Assembly (NCBI GenBank): GCA_002395065.1
Contig: DGVS01000007.1
Location: 1 to 64,000 of the forward strand
Length of the DNA stretch: 64,000 nt
Origin: Caryophanales bacterium UBA4278
Lineage (GTDB): Bacteria > Bacillota_I > Bacilli_A > RFN20 > CAG-826
Reading direction: 5' to 3'
Shown here: in pieces, positions 33,417-41,855 of the stretch
How positions within the stretch are numbered: position 1 is the stretch's first letter
Layout of the letters: each line of letters starts with the position of its first letter
Notes under the pieces: generated by a model
The model's database searches: none
Told to the model about the DNA's origin: nothing
What the model saw: the letters and a program-made list of their open reading frames with translations, nothing else
Translations under genes and position numbers: made by a program

Positions 33417-33443
33417 CTCCAGTGATTGCTGGAGTTTTTATTT
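33417..33443 (+). terminator. Terminator after tRNA-Val
   Basis: CTCCAG (33417-33422) pairs with CTGGAG (33429-33434), followed by TTTTTATTTT. Confidence 0.85.
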
Positions 33444-33460
33444 TGCTTTTATTGTGTGCG

Positions 33461-33469
33461 TGTTATAAT
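33461..33469 (+). promoter_or_regulatory. Extended -10 promoter of the acidic membrane protein
   Basis: TGTTATAAT, an extended -10 (TGnTATAAT), with a weak TTTTGC 17 bases upstream of the hexamer. It leaves a leader of about 25 bases carrying AAGGAAGG. Confidence 0.65.
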
Positions 33470-33499
33470 GTAAGCGCATTAAAAGGAAGGTTTTTTCTT

Positions 33500-34984
33500 A
33501 TGAAAGTATTAAAAATCGTCTTAGCAATCCTCATTCCAGTTGCGGTTGTTGCTGCTATCCTACCACTAGTTTATCCACTAGTATCACCTTTACCTGGTTA
33601 TGAGTTTGATTTTGGCAAAATTTTTGAAACTCTTGGTGATGTTTTCAATGATTTCTCACGTGCAATTAAACTATTTGGACTTGCTATTGTAATCATGCTT
33701 GTCGCTCCAATTGTTGGATCGCTTTTACTTGTCCTTTGGATCGTTTTTGGAATTGTCAAAAAACGTCTCATTGGTATTTTATTCGGATTTATCGCTGTTA
33801 TTGCATTAACATTCGGCGCTTTAGGTGTTCTTGTTGATGCTACCTTTAATGCTTATGCTGTTCTTACGGAAGTTGATAATACTGGCTATGTGATTATGCA
33901 ATACGTCGAACTCGGCGCAATTGTCTTATTCATTGCGGCATTTGTTGTTCATGTCATCATTATGTTTAAGGCCGCTAAAGCCCGTAAAGAAGCAAAGAAA
34001 GCCGCTAAGGCTGATAAAGCAGGATCTTCTTCTGATAGTTATGAAATCGATTATAACGATCTCCCACCAATTTTATTTGAAGAACACAAAAAAGATTCCG
34101 ATCCTGAACTTGTTCTACATAAAGTGGAACATATTGAAGTTGGTCCAAATCATGTCTTAAAAGGACACTATGTTCGTGATGATGAAATTGAAGCTTTATT
34201 AGCATCAAAACGCTTCTCTCATGAAGATGAAATCCCAGAAAGCATTCTTCACTTCCTTGATTCTAAACATGAAGCCGAAGAAAAAGGAATCGACCTTCCA
34301 ATGTTTGATCCTAACTTTGTTCCAACCCGTGAAGAAGATGAACTTCTCACTGAAGAAGAAAAATTCGTTCTAGAAGCTCTTCGTAATTATCAACCAAAAG
34401 GCTTTGCTGAAGAAGAACTTCCACCAAGTGTGAAAGTTGAACATAGAGCAAAGGAAGAAGAACCTGTTGATGAACGTATCGTTGCTTTCTTAAATAGTAA
34501 GCCAGTTGAAGAACAAGTTGAAGATCTCCCAATTTTTGATCCAAAATTCGTTCCTCAAAAAGAAGAAGCAGAAGCTCCATCTTTAAGTGAAGAAGAACTC
34601 GGTGTTGTTGCTGCAATGGCTAACTTTGAACCAAAGAAAGAACCAGCAGAACCTGAATATTTTGGCGTCAGCGACGAAGAATATGTTGATCTTCCATTCT
34701 TCCGTGAACACGAAGAAGAACCAGTTGAATTTATCGAGGAAATTATTCGTGTTAGAGATAACCGAGAAGAAGAAGTTGATGCACCAAAATTAGCTAGTTC
34801 TAAACCAGTGCATATCTCAAAAAATAAAGATGGTAAATATCAACTCAAACAAGTTGGTGAAGAAAAACCATTTGCTGAGTTTGATTCCGAAGAAGAAGCC
34901 ATCAAATATGCTGAAGCCGTCAAACGTGTGAATGGAGTCTCTGTTCGCATCCATGACGACGAAGGTAAAATTCGTTCTCTTTAA
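33500..34984 (+). CDS. Acidic membrane protein with internal repeats and a DUF2188-like C-terminus
   Basis: A protein of 494 residues. Four hydrophobic segments lie in residues 1-160, then a lysine/alanine stretch, then a long acidic cytoplasmic part. This contains two copies of a roughly 57-residue repeat, each with FL-SK, DLP-FDP-FVP and an EEE-V-A-N-PK ending (about residues 245-300 and 325-385), plus a partial earlier copy. The last 60 residues (KDGKYQLKQ, FDSEEEAIKYAE, IHDDEGKI) resemble DUF2188 domains. No enzyme motif is seen. The start at 33500 has AAGGAAGG upstream and skips the promoter. Function unknown. Confidence 0.7.
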   Translation: MKVLKIVLAILIPVAVVAAILPLVYPLVSPLPGYEFDFGKIFETLGDVFNDFSRAIKLFGLAIVIMLVAPIVGSLLLVLWIVFGIVKKRLIGILFGFIAVIALTFGALGVLVDATFNAYAVLTEVDNTGYVIMQYVELGAIVLFIAAFVVHVIIMFKAAKARKEAKKAAKADKAGSSSDSYEIDYNDLPPILFEEHKKDSDPELVLHKVEHIEVGPNHVLKGHYVRDDEIEALLASKRFSHEDEIPESILHFLDSKHEAEEKGIDLPMFDPNFVPTREEDELLTEEEKFVLEALRNYQPKGFAEEELPPSVKVEHRAKEEEPVDERIVAFLNSKPVEEQVEDLPIFDPKFVPQKEEAEAPSLSEEELGVVAAMANFEPKKEPAEPEYFGVSDEEYVDLPFFREHEEEPVEFIEEIIRVRDNREEEVDAPKLASSKPVHISKNKDGKYQLKQVGEEKPFAEFDSEEEAIKYAEAVKRVNGVSVRIHDDEGKIRSL

Positions 34985-34992
34985 TCTGTATT

Positions 34993-35019
34993 AAAAGCTC
35001 ACTCTATGTGGGCTTTTTC
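34993..35019 (+). terminator. Terminator of the acidic membrane protein gene
   Basis: AGCTCAC (34996-35002) pairs with GTGGGCT (35008-35014), flanked by A and T runs. Confidence 0.85.
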
Positions 35020-35022
35020 TAT

Positions 35023-35096
35023 GCACCTGTAGTTTAGTGGTAGAACATCAGCTTCCCAAGCTGATTGTACGGGTTCGATTCCCGCCAGGTGCTCCA
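35023..35096 (+). tRNA. tRNA-Gly (anticodon CCC)
   Basis: A 74-base cloverleaf with encoded CCA: acceptor GCACCTG with CAGGTGC, anticodon stem TCAGC/GCTGA, loop TTCCCAA, reading GGG. Confidence 0.95.
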
Positions 35097-35127
35097 AAGA
35101 AGAAATGCGTTTCGCATTTTTTCTTTT
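35097..35127 (+). terminator. Terminator of tRNA-Gly(CCC)
   Basis: AAATGCG (35103-35109) pairs with CGCATTT (35113-35119), extended by flanking purine and T-rich arms. Confidence 0.85.
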
Positions 35128-35140
35128 AGGTGAGAAAATA

Positions 35141-35149
35141 TGCTAAAAT
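35141..35149 (+). promoter_or_regulatory. Extended -10 promoter of the 94-residue protein gene
   Basis: TGCTAAAAT matches TGnTANAAT. The leader contains AAGGAG at about 35161-35166. Confidence 0.6.
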
Positions 35150-35174
35150 AGAAGAAACATAAGGAGATTAATTT

Positions 35175-35459
35175 ATGCCATCAGCACGCGAAGTCGCAGA
35201 ATGCGTCAAAGACTATTGCCGTCGAGCAAACTCATTTATTATCCATAGCAACGATGTTCAAATCTATGAGTGTGGAAGTTACGTTTTAATTAATGTTACT
35301 TATTATTTGGTAAAAGCTAATGTTGAAGCTGATCGTTCCAAAGCAGAAATGGAAGTCATTGGAGCACGGGATACAGCCAGAAAAGCAGTTAGTTATGTGA
35401 ACCAAGTTTACTCAGGTGGACCATACCAATTAGGCGATGTTTCCGTTGTTGAATTATAA
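35175..35459 (+). CDS. Small protein of unknown function
   Basis: A 94-residue protein with no signal peptide or membrane segment and a mixed alpha/beta composition (YVLINVTYYLVKANVEAD in the middle). It has an extended -10 promoter, a good Shine-Dalgarno nine bases before ATG and its own terminator, so it is expressed as a single gene. Not recognised. Codon use looks like its neighbours. Confidence 0.7.
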   Translation: MPSAREVAECVKDYCRRANSFIIHSNDVQIYECGSYVLINVTYYLVKANVEADRSKAEMEVIGARDTARKAVSYVNQVYSGGPYQLGDVSVVEL

Positions 35460-35475
35460 ATAACAAACAAAGTTC

Positions 35476-35588
35476 GTTATATATAACTTTATCTTTAGAT
35501 AAAGCAGTCAAATAAACACATAAAAGTGTTTGTTTGATTGTTTTTATTTATAGAATATTTTAGAATATTCTTTCACTTTAGCGGTGAA
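35476..35588 (+). promoter_or_regulatory. Cluster of palindromes upstream of the clostripain gene
   Basis: Four inverted repeats besides the terminator: GTTATATATAAC (35476-35487), CTTTATCT-TT-AGATAAAG (35487-35504), AGAATATT-TTAG-AATATTCT (35552-35571) and TTCAC-GTGAA (about 35572-35588) next to the AAAGGA site. The 35552-35571 repeat contains two TAGAATATT copies and could cover the -10. This looks like a regulated promoter, without a known operator match. Confidence 0.4.
35514..35545 (+). terminator. Terminator of the 94-residue protein gene
   Basis: AAACAC (35514-35519) pairs with GTGTTT (35526-35531), followed by a T-rich tract ending in TTTTT. Confidence 0.65.
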
Positions 35589-35599
35589 AAAGGAAATCC

Positions 35600-37969
35600 A
35601 TGATGAAAAAGAAACTGTTCGCCTTACTTCTCGCTACCGTTCTTTTGGCAGGTTGTACTGCTGGCGGAACTGGAAAAAAGAAAAAGAAAAAAACTGATGT
35701 TGTGACATCGGTAACGCTCAATCGTTCTGAGCTGACTTTTAATTTGAACGAAGAACATCGTTATACTGTTGAAACTCTGATTGTCACTGTTAGTGGTGAA
35801 GGAGATTTTGACCAAAGCGTATCTTGGACAACATCCAACGATTCCGTTGCTACTGTTGATAACGGCGTTGTTAGCGCAGTCGATTTAGGCACAGCCACGA
35901 TTAAGGCTCAATCTAATTCTAATAAGGACACTTATGCCTTATGCGAGATTAGTGTTGTTAACGATATTCCAGTTATTGAATCAGTTTCTATTTCACCAGA
36001 AAGTCCAACACTTGATATATATCATTCCAAGACTCTTCAATTAACCGCTGAAGTCAAAGGCAAAAATGGTCCAAGTCAACAAGTGACGTGGTCTAGCAAT
36101 AGCAGTGTCTTTAGTGTTAACCAAAATGGTTTGATTACTGCAACCAAAGAAGGAACTGGAACTGTTACAGCAACTTCTGCTAAAGATACATCCAAATCAT
36201 GCACAGTGAATGTCACTGTTGCTGACTCTACACCAAAGGTGAATAGTGTCACGATTATGGATGGTACATCTGCTGCAGGAAATAATTACGTCTTAGATAT
36301 TTATACTGCAAATCAAAAAACCAAGGAATTTACTGCTAAAGTTGATGCAACTGCTGGAGTTTCTCAAGAAGTTATCTGGGAAAGCTCTGATCCAACTAAA
36401 GTGAGTGTTTCTAATGGATTAGTGACCGCTCTTCAAAAAACAGTTACTCCAGTCACAATTACAGCAAAATCTAAATATGATACTTCAAAAGTAGATACTA
36501 TCAACGTTACTGTTAACGATAGTACACCACGTGTTACAAATGTAACAGTTGCATTATCTAGTTCAACTGTTCGCTTAAATAAAACTACAACAGCATCATA
36601 CAGTGTTGATGTTGTTGGTGGATTAGCAAAGACTGCTACATGGTCTTCATCAAACACCAGTGTTGCAACAATTGATGCAAATGGAAACATTTCTCCAAAA
36701 GCGCTTGGTAAAACCAATATTATTGCCACTTCAACTGCTGATACAACAAAGTTTGGCCAAGCCTCTTTAGAAGTTTTAGAAGCCAAAGAACAAGATACAT
36801 ATACAATTATGCTTTATATGTGTGGTTCTGATTTAGAGTCAGGTCAAAGTTACTATTATGGAAATAGACCTGGTGGTGGCGGTTGGCCAGGCGGCGGCGA
36901 ATGGGAAGATGAAGGTAATGGTGGTGCTGCTAGTAAAGACATTTCTGAAATTTTAGCTGCAACAAACACTCAACCAGACGACGTAAATATTTTGATTGAA
37001 ACTGGTGGCGCGAATTCTTGGTCATCCGATTATGATTATGGTATTCAAGAAGATAAGCTTGGACGTTGGCACGTACAACAAGAAAACCTCGTAAATGATG
37101 ATCAATTAACTTATGCTTCAATGGGTTTAACATCAACACTTCAATCATTTATTGAATATGGAATTACTGAATATCCAGCCGATAAGATGGCGTTTATTTT
37201 CTGGAACCACGGAAACGGACTTCAAGGATGTTGCTTCGATGAAAGAAAGGACGATGACTGCTTAACCCCACTTGAGGTTCAAAGTGCATTTAAGGGCGCG
37301 TTCTCGAAAACTGGTTACAAAGAGAAATTTGAGTGGATTGGTTATGATTGCTGTTTAAAACAAAACTTTGAAGAAGCCATTCTTAACTCTGAATATGCTA
37401 AATATCAAGTAGCTTCGCAAATTTCCGAGGCTGGCGATGGTTGGTATTATACACCATGGGTCAATGCTTTGTACGGAAACAAGAACATTGACACAAGCAC
37501 ATTGCTCACATCAATTTGCGATAACTTTGTTAATTTCTATAGTGCTTCTGACCAACTTGGATCAAACAACGTTATGACCCTTTCTTGGCTTAATTTATCG
37601 AATGTTGATGCTTTTGTTTCTGCTTTCAATACCTATACAAGTAACAACAATCTCACTGCCTACTGTTCAACAGTAACTTCAACAAAAAATTATACGATTA
37701 CATTTGAAAGTGATTTAAGATGTTACGATTTAGGAAATGTTTTAACACAATTAGGTGGTCCATTAGATGTGACTAGTAAATTTAGTCAACTGGTTGGCTA
37801 TAAAAAATACATTGATAATGTTTCAGAAACAGAAGAATGGAACATTAGTTATAAAACATATAAACCATCGGGTTTAAATATTTTCATTGGTTCAGCCAAT
37901 AGTTATATTTCAAGTTCATACTATTCGCAAGTTGCTTCAGCATTAACGAATTGGATTAAAACAAATTAA
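35600..37969 (+). CDS. Lipoprotein clostripain-family (C11) cysteine peptidase with Big_2 domains
   Basis: A protein of 789 residues. A lipoprotein signal ends in LLAGC (Cys about 19), followed by a lysine-rich linker. Four bacterial Ig-like Big_2 repeats span about residues 35-397 (each with VTWSSNS-type and TATSAKD-type strands). The peptidase domain starts with YTIMLYMCGSDLESG near residue 399; the catalytic His is in WNHGNG (His537) and the Cys in GYDCCL (Cys584/585). A glycine/tryptophan insert lies near residue 425. Clostripains cut after arginine or lysine; here it should act outside the cell, anchored to the membrane. The next gene is an oligopeptidase, suggesting joint protein use. 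Confidence 0.88.
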   Translation: MMKKKLFALLLATVLLAGCTAGGTGKKKKKKTDVVTSVTLNRSELTFNLNEEHRYTVETLIVTVSGEGDFDQSVSWTTSNDSVATVDNGVVSAVDLGTATIKAQSNSNKDTYALCEISVVNDIPVIESVSISPESPTLDIYHSKTLQLTAEVKGKNGPSQQVTWSSNSSVFSVNQNGLITATKEGTGTVTATSAKDTSKSCTVNVTVADSTPKVNSVTIMDGTSAAGNNYVLDIYTANQKTKEFTAKVDATAGVSQEVIWESSDPTKVSVSNGLVTALQKTVTPVTITAKSKYDTSKVDTINVTVNDSTPRVTNVTVALSSSTVRLNKTTTASYSVDVVGGLAKTATWSSSNTSVATIDANGNISPKALGKTNIIATSTADTTKFGQASLEVLEAKEQDTYTIMLYMCGSDLESGQSYYYGNRPGGGGWPGGGEWEDEGNGGAASKDISEILAATNTQPDDVNILIETGGANSWSSDYDYGIQEDKLGRWHVQQENLVNDDQLTYASMGLTSTLQSFIEYGITEYPADKMAFIFWNHGNGLQGCCFDERKDDDCLTPLEVQSAFKGAFSKTGYKEKFEWIGYDCCLKQNFEEAILNSEYAKYQVASQISEAGDGWYYTPWVNALYGNKNIDTSTLLTSICDNFVNFYSASDQLGSNNVMTLSWLNLSNVDAFVSAFNTYTSNNNLTAYCSTVTSTKNYTITFESDLRCYDLGNVLTQLGGPLDVTSKFSQLVGYKKYIDNVSETEEWNISYKTYKPSGLNIFIGSANSYISSSYYSQVASALTNWIKTN

Positions 37970-37989
37970 ATTTTAGAAAGGAATAACTT

Positions 37990-39708
37990 ATGGAAAAGAC
38001 GATTAAATTCGAAGAGATTCCTGTAAAGAAATTCTCGTTTAAACAAATCGAAAAGAAAATGAAAGCTTTCAACGAACAGCTAAAAGCTGCTCCCGATTTT
38101 GAAAGCGGATTTAAAGTGATTAAAGCTTATGAACGATATATGTCCAAAATGGGCACGAACTTTAATATTATTTCTGTTCGTTTCACTTTGAATACACAAG
38201 ATGAAGTCATTGCTAAATATCAGGATTTAGTTGATGAAATCTCCCCGTTAATTGCTAACTTAAGCAATGAATGGAACAAGATTCTTGTTCATCTTCCATA
38301 CCGTAAACAAATTGAAGAAAAGTATGGAACATACTATTTCACAATGATTGAGAACGAACTCAAATCATTTGATGAAAAAATTATTCCTGAATTAGTTGAA
38401 ATCAATAAATTATCTTCCCAATATGACAAAGTCATGGGTTCTGCCCAAATTGAATTTAGAGGCAAGATTTATAACATTCCTCAAATGGGCAAATTCTCCT
38501 CAAGCGAAGATCGTGAAACAAGAAGAGAATCGGCGATTGCAGTAGACAAATTCTTCCAAGACCACGAACAAGAAATAGGCGACATCTATGGCAAACTTGT
38601 TTTGCTTAGAGACAAGGCCGCGAAGAAACTTGGCTTTAATGATTTCACAGAACTTGGTTACCTTTCATTGGGTCGTGTCGACTATGATGAAAAGATGGTT
38701 GCGAACTATCGAAAACAAATTGCTGAGGAAGTTGTTCCTGTTGCGCAAAAACTCTTTAAAGATCAAGCAAATCGCCTGCAAATCCCTTATAAAAAGATGT
38801 TTGCCTATGATTACAATGTCTTCTTCAAAAGTGGAAATCCAAAGCTTGCTGGCGACTCCCATTATCTTGTCGAATCAGCTCGCAAAATGTACCACGAAAT
38901 GTCTCCTGTAACTGGTGAATTCTGGGACTTTATGACCGAAAGACATCTTCTTGATCTTGAATCTCGTCCAGGAAAACAACCTGGTGGATATATGACATTC
39001 TTTGATGAATATAAGTATCCATTTATCTTCTCTAATTTTAATGGAACCCCACACGACGTTGATGTTCTAACACATGAATTTGGTCACGCTTTACAAGGCT
39101 ATTTATCAAGAAACATCAAACCAAGTGATTATCGTTCCCCAACACTTGAATCATGTGAAATTCACTCGATGTCCATGGAATTCTTTGCTGAACCATGGAT
39201 GGAATTATTCTTTGGTAAAGATGCGGATAAATATCGTTATTATCATTTAAGTGATTCGATTTGCTTCTTGCCATATGGAATTACCATTGATGAGTTCCAA
39301 CACTGGGTTTATAAACATCCAACTGCAACTCATGAAGAACGTTGTGCTGCATTTAAAGAAATTGAATCTCGTTATCTCCCACATAAGAAATATCCAGCCG
39401 AGATGAAAGCTGCTGGACATGGTGGATGGTGGATGAGACAATCGCACATCTTTGGCACCCCGTTCTATTACATTGATTACACTCTTGCTCAAGTTTGTGC
39501 TTTCCAATTTTGTGTGGAGATGCATAAGAATAGAGAAAAAGCCTGGAAAAAGTACGTTAAACTTTGTAAATTGGGTGGTAAATATCCGTTTGTTCATCTT
39601 CTTGCCAAAGCCCATCTTCGCAATCCATTTGAAGATGGTAACGTTGCCAAGGTGATTCGACCACTACGAAAAATCCTCAAAGGATTTGATACTTCAAAAT
39701 TTGAATAG
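37990..39708 (+). CDS. M3-family oligoendopeptidase (PepF-like)
   Basis: A protein of 572 residues, zinc motif HEFGHALQGY near residue 361 and the third ligand glutamate in LESCEIHSMSMEFF downstream. Length and motifs fit M3 oligoendopeptidase F-type enzymes, which cut short peptides in the cytoplasm. No signal peptide. It starts 20 bases after the clostripain gene with AAAGGA upstream and very likely shares its transcript, so an external protease and an internal oligopeptidase are co-expressed. Confidence 0.92.
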   Translation: MEKTIKFEEIPVKKFSFKQIEKKMKAFNEQLKAAPDFESGFKVIKAYERYMSKMGTNFNIISVRFTLNTQDEVIAKYQDLVDEISPLIANLSNEWNKILVHLPYRKQIEEKYGTYYFTMIENELKSFDEKIIPELVEINKLSSQYDKVMGSAQIEFRGKIYNIPQMGKFSSSEDRETRRESAIAVDKFFQDHEQEIGDIYGKLVLLRDKAAKKLGFNDFTELGYLSLGRVDYDEKMVANYRKQIAEEVVPVAQKLFKDQANRLQIPYKKMFAYDYNVFFKSGNPKLAGDSHYLVESARKMYHEMSPVTGEFWDFMTERHLLDLESRPGKQPGGYMTFFDEYKYPFIFSNFNGTPHDVDVLTHEFGHALQGYLSRNIKPSDYRSPTLESCEIHSMSMEFFAEPWMELFFGKDADKYRYYHLSDSICFLPYGITIDEFQHWVYKHPTATHEERCAAFKEIESRYLPHKKYPAEMKAAGHGGWWMRQSHIFGTPFYYIDYTLAQVCAFQFCVEMHKNREKAWKKYVKLCKLGGKYPFVHLLAKAHLRNPFEDGNVAKVIRPLRKILKGFDTSKFE

Positions 39709-39732
39709 GTTCCTTAAGGAACCTTTTCTTTT
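39707..39732 (+). terminator. Terminator of the peptidase operon
   Basis: AGGTTCC (39707-39713) and GGAACCT (39718-39724) form a perfect hairpin with a TTAA loop, followed by TTTCTTTT. Confidence 0.85.
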
Positions 39733-39779
39733 ACGTGTATAAAAGAAATATAGTTTGCTTTATTTAAATAAATAACTGG

Positions 39780-39788
39780 TGCTATAAT
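39780..39788 (+). promoter_or_regulatory. Extended -10 promoter of the pgpA-like/cdaA operon
   Basis: TGCTATAAT is a full extended -10. The leader of about 40 bases can form a small hairpin (TTTGA with TCAAA) and ends with AAGGAGG. Confidence 0.7.
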
Positions 39789-39835
39789 ATTTGAGTTGAA
39801 AATTCAAAATAAATACTAAAAAGGAGGTATTTTAA

Positions 39836-40321
39836 ATGGAAGATTATCGTACAAAATGTATCGAATTACTTGAATCCCGTGGTGTTACAGTCAACGACAT
39901 CGCTGATTGTGCTCGCTTCTTACAAGCTGATTACCACGTCGACTTGAAGAAAGAAGAACTTCTCGAATCAGTCATGTCTGTCCTTTCTAAACGTGAAGTC
40001 CAAAATGCCATTATGACTGGTATTGAACTTGACGTTGCTGCCGAACAAGGCTATATGAAAGACAAAGACTTAGCCAAAATCCTTACTCGTGATGAGGGCT
40101 TATATGGTGTAGACGAAGTCTTAGCGTATGGTATTTGTAACCTCTATGGTTCAATTGCCTTAACAAACTTTGGATTCATTGATAAAAAGAAATATGGCAT
40201 CATTGCCAAATTAAACGAAGACGGTAAAGATACTGGCACTGTCAACACATTCATCGATGACATTGTTGGTGCTATTGCTGCTTCAGCAGCTTCTCGTTTC
40301 GCTCACCGTTGGGTTAAATAA
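39836..40321 (+). CDS. Phosphatidylglycerophosphatase A-related protein (YutG type)
   Basis: A protein of 161 residues resembling the soluble PgpA/YutG family: ILTRDEGLYGVDEVLAYGI, then LTNFGFIDKKKYGIIAKLNE and the conserved NTFIDDIVGAIAASAASR end. Membrane PgpA removes phosphate from phosphatidylglycerophosphate; the YutG branch lacks membrane helices and its substrate is less certain. AAGGAGG lies upstream. cdaA starts two bases after its stop. Confidence 0.85.
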   Translation: MEDYRTKCIELLESRGVTVNDIADCARFLQADYHVDLKKEELLESVMSVLSKREVQNAIMTGIELDVAAEQGYMKDKDLAKILTRDEGLYGVDEVLAYGICNLYGSIALTNFGFIDKKKYGIIAKLNEDGKDTGTVNTFIDDIVGAIAASAASRFAHRWVK

Positions 40322-40323
40322 TT

Positions 40324-41100
40324 ATGTTTGTGAATGGTCAATTTGTCTTAGATAATGTTGCACTCTGGATTGAGTTGATCTTTTTCCTTGTGCTTTTAGG
40401 AGCATCGATCTACATCTTACTTCGTGTTTTACGTCGTCGTGTTCCATTTGTTATAGCAATTGGAGGGCTTTGTGCAACCATTGTTGCATGGTTCTTTGGA
40501 TTGACAGCAATTTGGGTCGCTTCTTTAATTGTGACTGTTGGCTTAGTAACAGTATTTTTGGTTATTAACCAAGGTGATCTTCGACCGCTTGTTGCGAATA
40601 CTTTATCTGTAAAATCTAAACGTGGTACTGAAAAAGTTTTTGATCGCCATGCTTTATACACAAGAGTATTCCAAGCAGTTGAAAACTTAAGCAAAACAAA
40701 AATTGGTGCGATTATTACGTTTGAGCGTAATACTAACCTTGATGATTTTATGAAATCTGGAACAGTGGTGAATGCTCCTGTTACACCAGAACTTCTCCAA
40801 ACCATCTTTTATCCTGGCACCAGACTTCATGATGGGGCAGTTGTTATTCGTCGCGATATGATTGCTGCCGCTTCAGTTTATTACACTCCAACGACAAAAC
40901 CGCTTACTGGTAAATTCGGAAGCCGTCATCGTGCCGCCATTGGTATTAGTGAAGTTTCCGATTCTGTTACAGTTGTTGTCAGTGAAGAAACTGGAAGAAT
41001 TTCTCTTGCTGTTGGAGGCGAATTAATCCATGTTACTCCAGACTCATTTATGAGAGTTCTTGAGGACTATATGTTCGCCGAAAACGATAAAGAAGAATAG
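40324..41100 (+). CDS. cdaA: Diadenylate cyclase CdaA (c-di-AMP synthase)
   Basis: A protein of 258 residues: three N-terminal membrane helices (about residues 12-82), then the DAC domain with LHDGAVV near residue 169 and GSRHRAAIGISE near 195, both needed for catalysis. It makes c-di-AMP from two ATP. In most Bacillota cdaA is followed by cdaR and glmM; here it is the last gene before a terminator and is paired with a PgpA-like gene instead. Confidence 0.94.
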   Translation: MFVNGQFVLDNVALWIELIFFLVLLGASIYILLRVLRRRVPFVIAIGGLCATIVAWFFGLTAIWVASLIVTVGLVTVFLVINQGDLRPLVANTLSVKSKRGTEKVFDRHALYTRVFQAVENLSKTKIGAIITFERNTNLDDFMKSGTVVNAPVTPELLQTIFYPGTRLHDGAVVIRRDMIAAASVYYTPTTKPLTGKFGSRHRAAIGISEVSDSVTVVVSEETGRISLAVGGELIHVTPDSFMRVLEDYMFAENDKEE

Positions 41101-41117
41101 CAATTAAAAATTTCAAA

Positions 41118-41150
41118 AATAACCGACAATTCTCGGTTATTTTTTATTTT
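41118..41150 (+). terminator. Terminator after cdaA
   Basis: AATAACCGA (41118-41126) pairs with TCGGTTATT (41133-41141), followed by a long T-rich tract. Confidence 0.88.
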
Positions 41151-41173
41151 GTTTTCAATTGAAATTATTACTA

Positions 41174-41182
41174 TGTTATAAT
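41174..41182 (+). promoter_or_regulatory. Extended -10 of the Nudix gene, predicted leaderless
   Basis: TGTTATAAT, ending six bases before the ATG at 41189. An upstream in-frame start at 41159 would lie before the -10 and is rejected. Confidence 0.72.
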
Positions 41183-41188
41183 TTCCAT

Positions 41189-41797
41189 ATGAAGTATCAA
41201 GAATTTTATGATTTTGTGGTAAAAGTCCACTCAATTGCTAAAATCGGTTTAACTTATTCTACCGACGCATACGCTATTGATAACTATAAAGAATTAAATG
41301 AATTATCTCGCGAAATGCTCGAGAAATTTTGTGATGTAAAGTTTGATCGTCCAAGTATGTTCGAACGCGATATTTATCCAACTCCATCAATCTCATCTCG
41401 AACAATAATTGTAAATAAGAAACACGAAATTCTTTTAGTTAGAGAAGCGAATTCTGGATTATGGTCCCTTCCAGGTGGATGGGCTGATTTATATGACTCC
41501 CCATCTCAGGCGGCATTTAATGAAGTTTCTCAAGAAGCCGGAATTGAACCAGAAATTGTTCGACTAGTTGCTTTACTTGAAAGAACTCCACACAAATCAA
41601 ATAAGAATGTTCCTGAATATGTGATGGTTTTTGAAGGGAAGATTGATGAGAGCAAGTTCCATGACCATTGTCACGAAGTGACTGATGTTAAGTTCTTCCC
41701 GATGGATAAGCTTCCAGAAATGTCAAAAAAGATGTCTAAGGAAGAACGAGATCGTATCTTTAAAGCGTACGAAGATGGAACAACAATTTTTGATTAG
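41189..41797 (+). CDS. Nudix hydrolase with N-terminal Nudix_N domain
   Basis: A protein of 202 residues. Residues 1-65 form the helical domain found before some ADP-ribose pyrophosphatase-like Nudix proteins (YjhB type). The Nudix core begins near residue 68 with PGGWADLYDSPSQAAFNEVSQEAG as the modified Nudix box (REUXEE is NEVSQE here). Conserved acidic ligands are present. It probably hydrolyses a nucleoside diphosphate derivative; substrate unknown. Single gene with its own extended -10. Confidence 0.87.
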   Translation: MKYQEFYDFVVKVHSIAKIGLTYSTDAYAIDNYKELNELSREMLEKFCDVKFDRPSMFERDIYPTPSISSRTIIVNKKHEILLVREANSGLWSLPGGWADLYDSPSQAAFNEVSQEAGIEPEIVRLVALLERTPHKSNKNVPEYVMVFEGKIDESKFHDHCHEVTDVKFFPMDKLPEMSKKMSKEERDRIFKAYEDGTTIFD

Positions 41798-41820
41798 ATA
41801 ATGAAATCTATTCTGCTATT

Positions 41821-41829
41821 TGATAAAAT
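41821..41829 (+). promoter_or_regulatory. Extended -10 promoter of deoD
   Basis: TGATAAAAT matches the extended -10 pattern. The leader carries AAGGAG at 41844-41849. Confidence 0.6.
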
Positions 41830-41855
41830 ATCAAGCGGACAATAAGGAGATTTAT

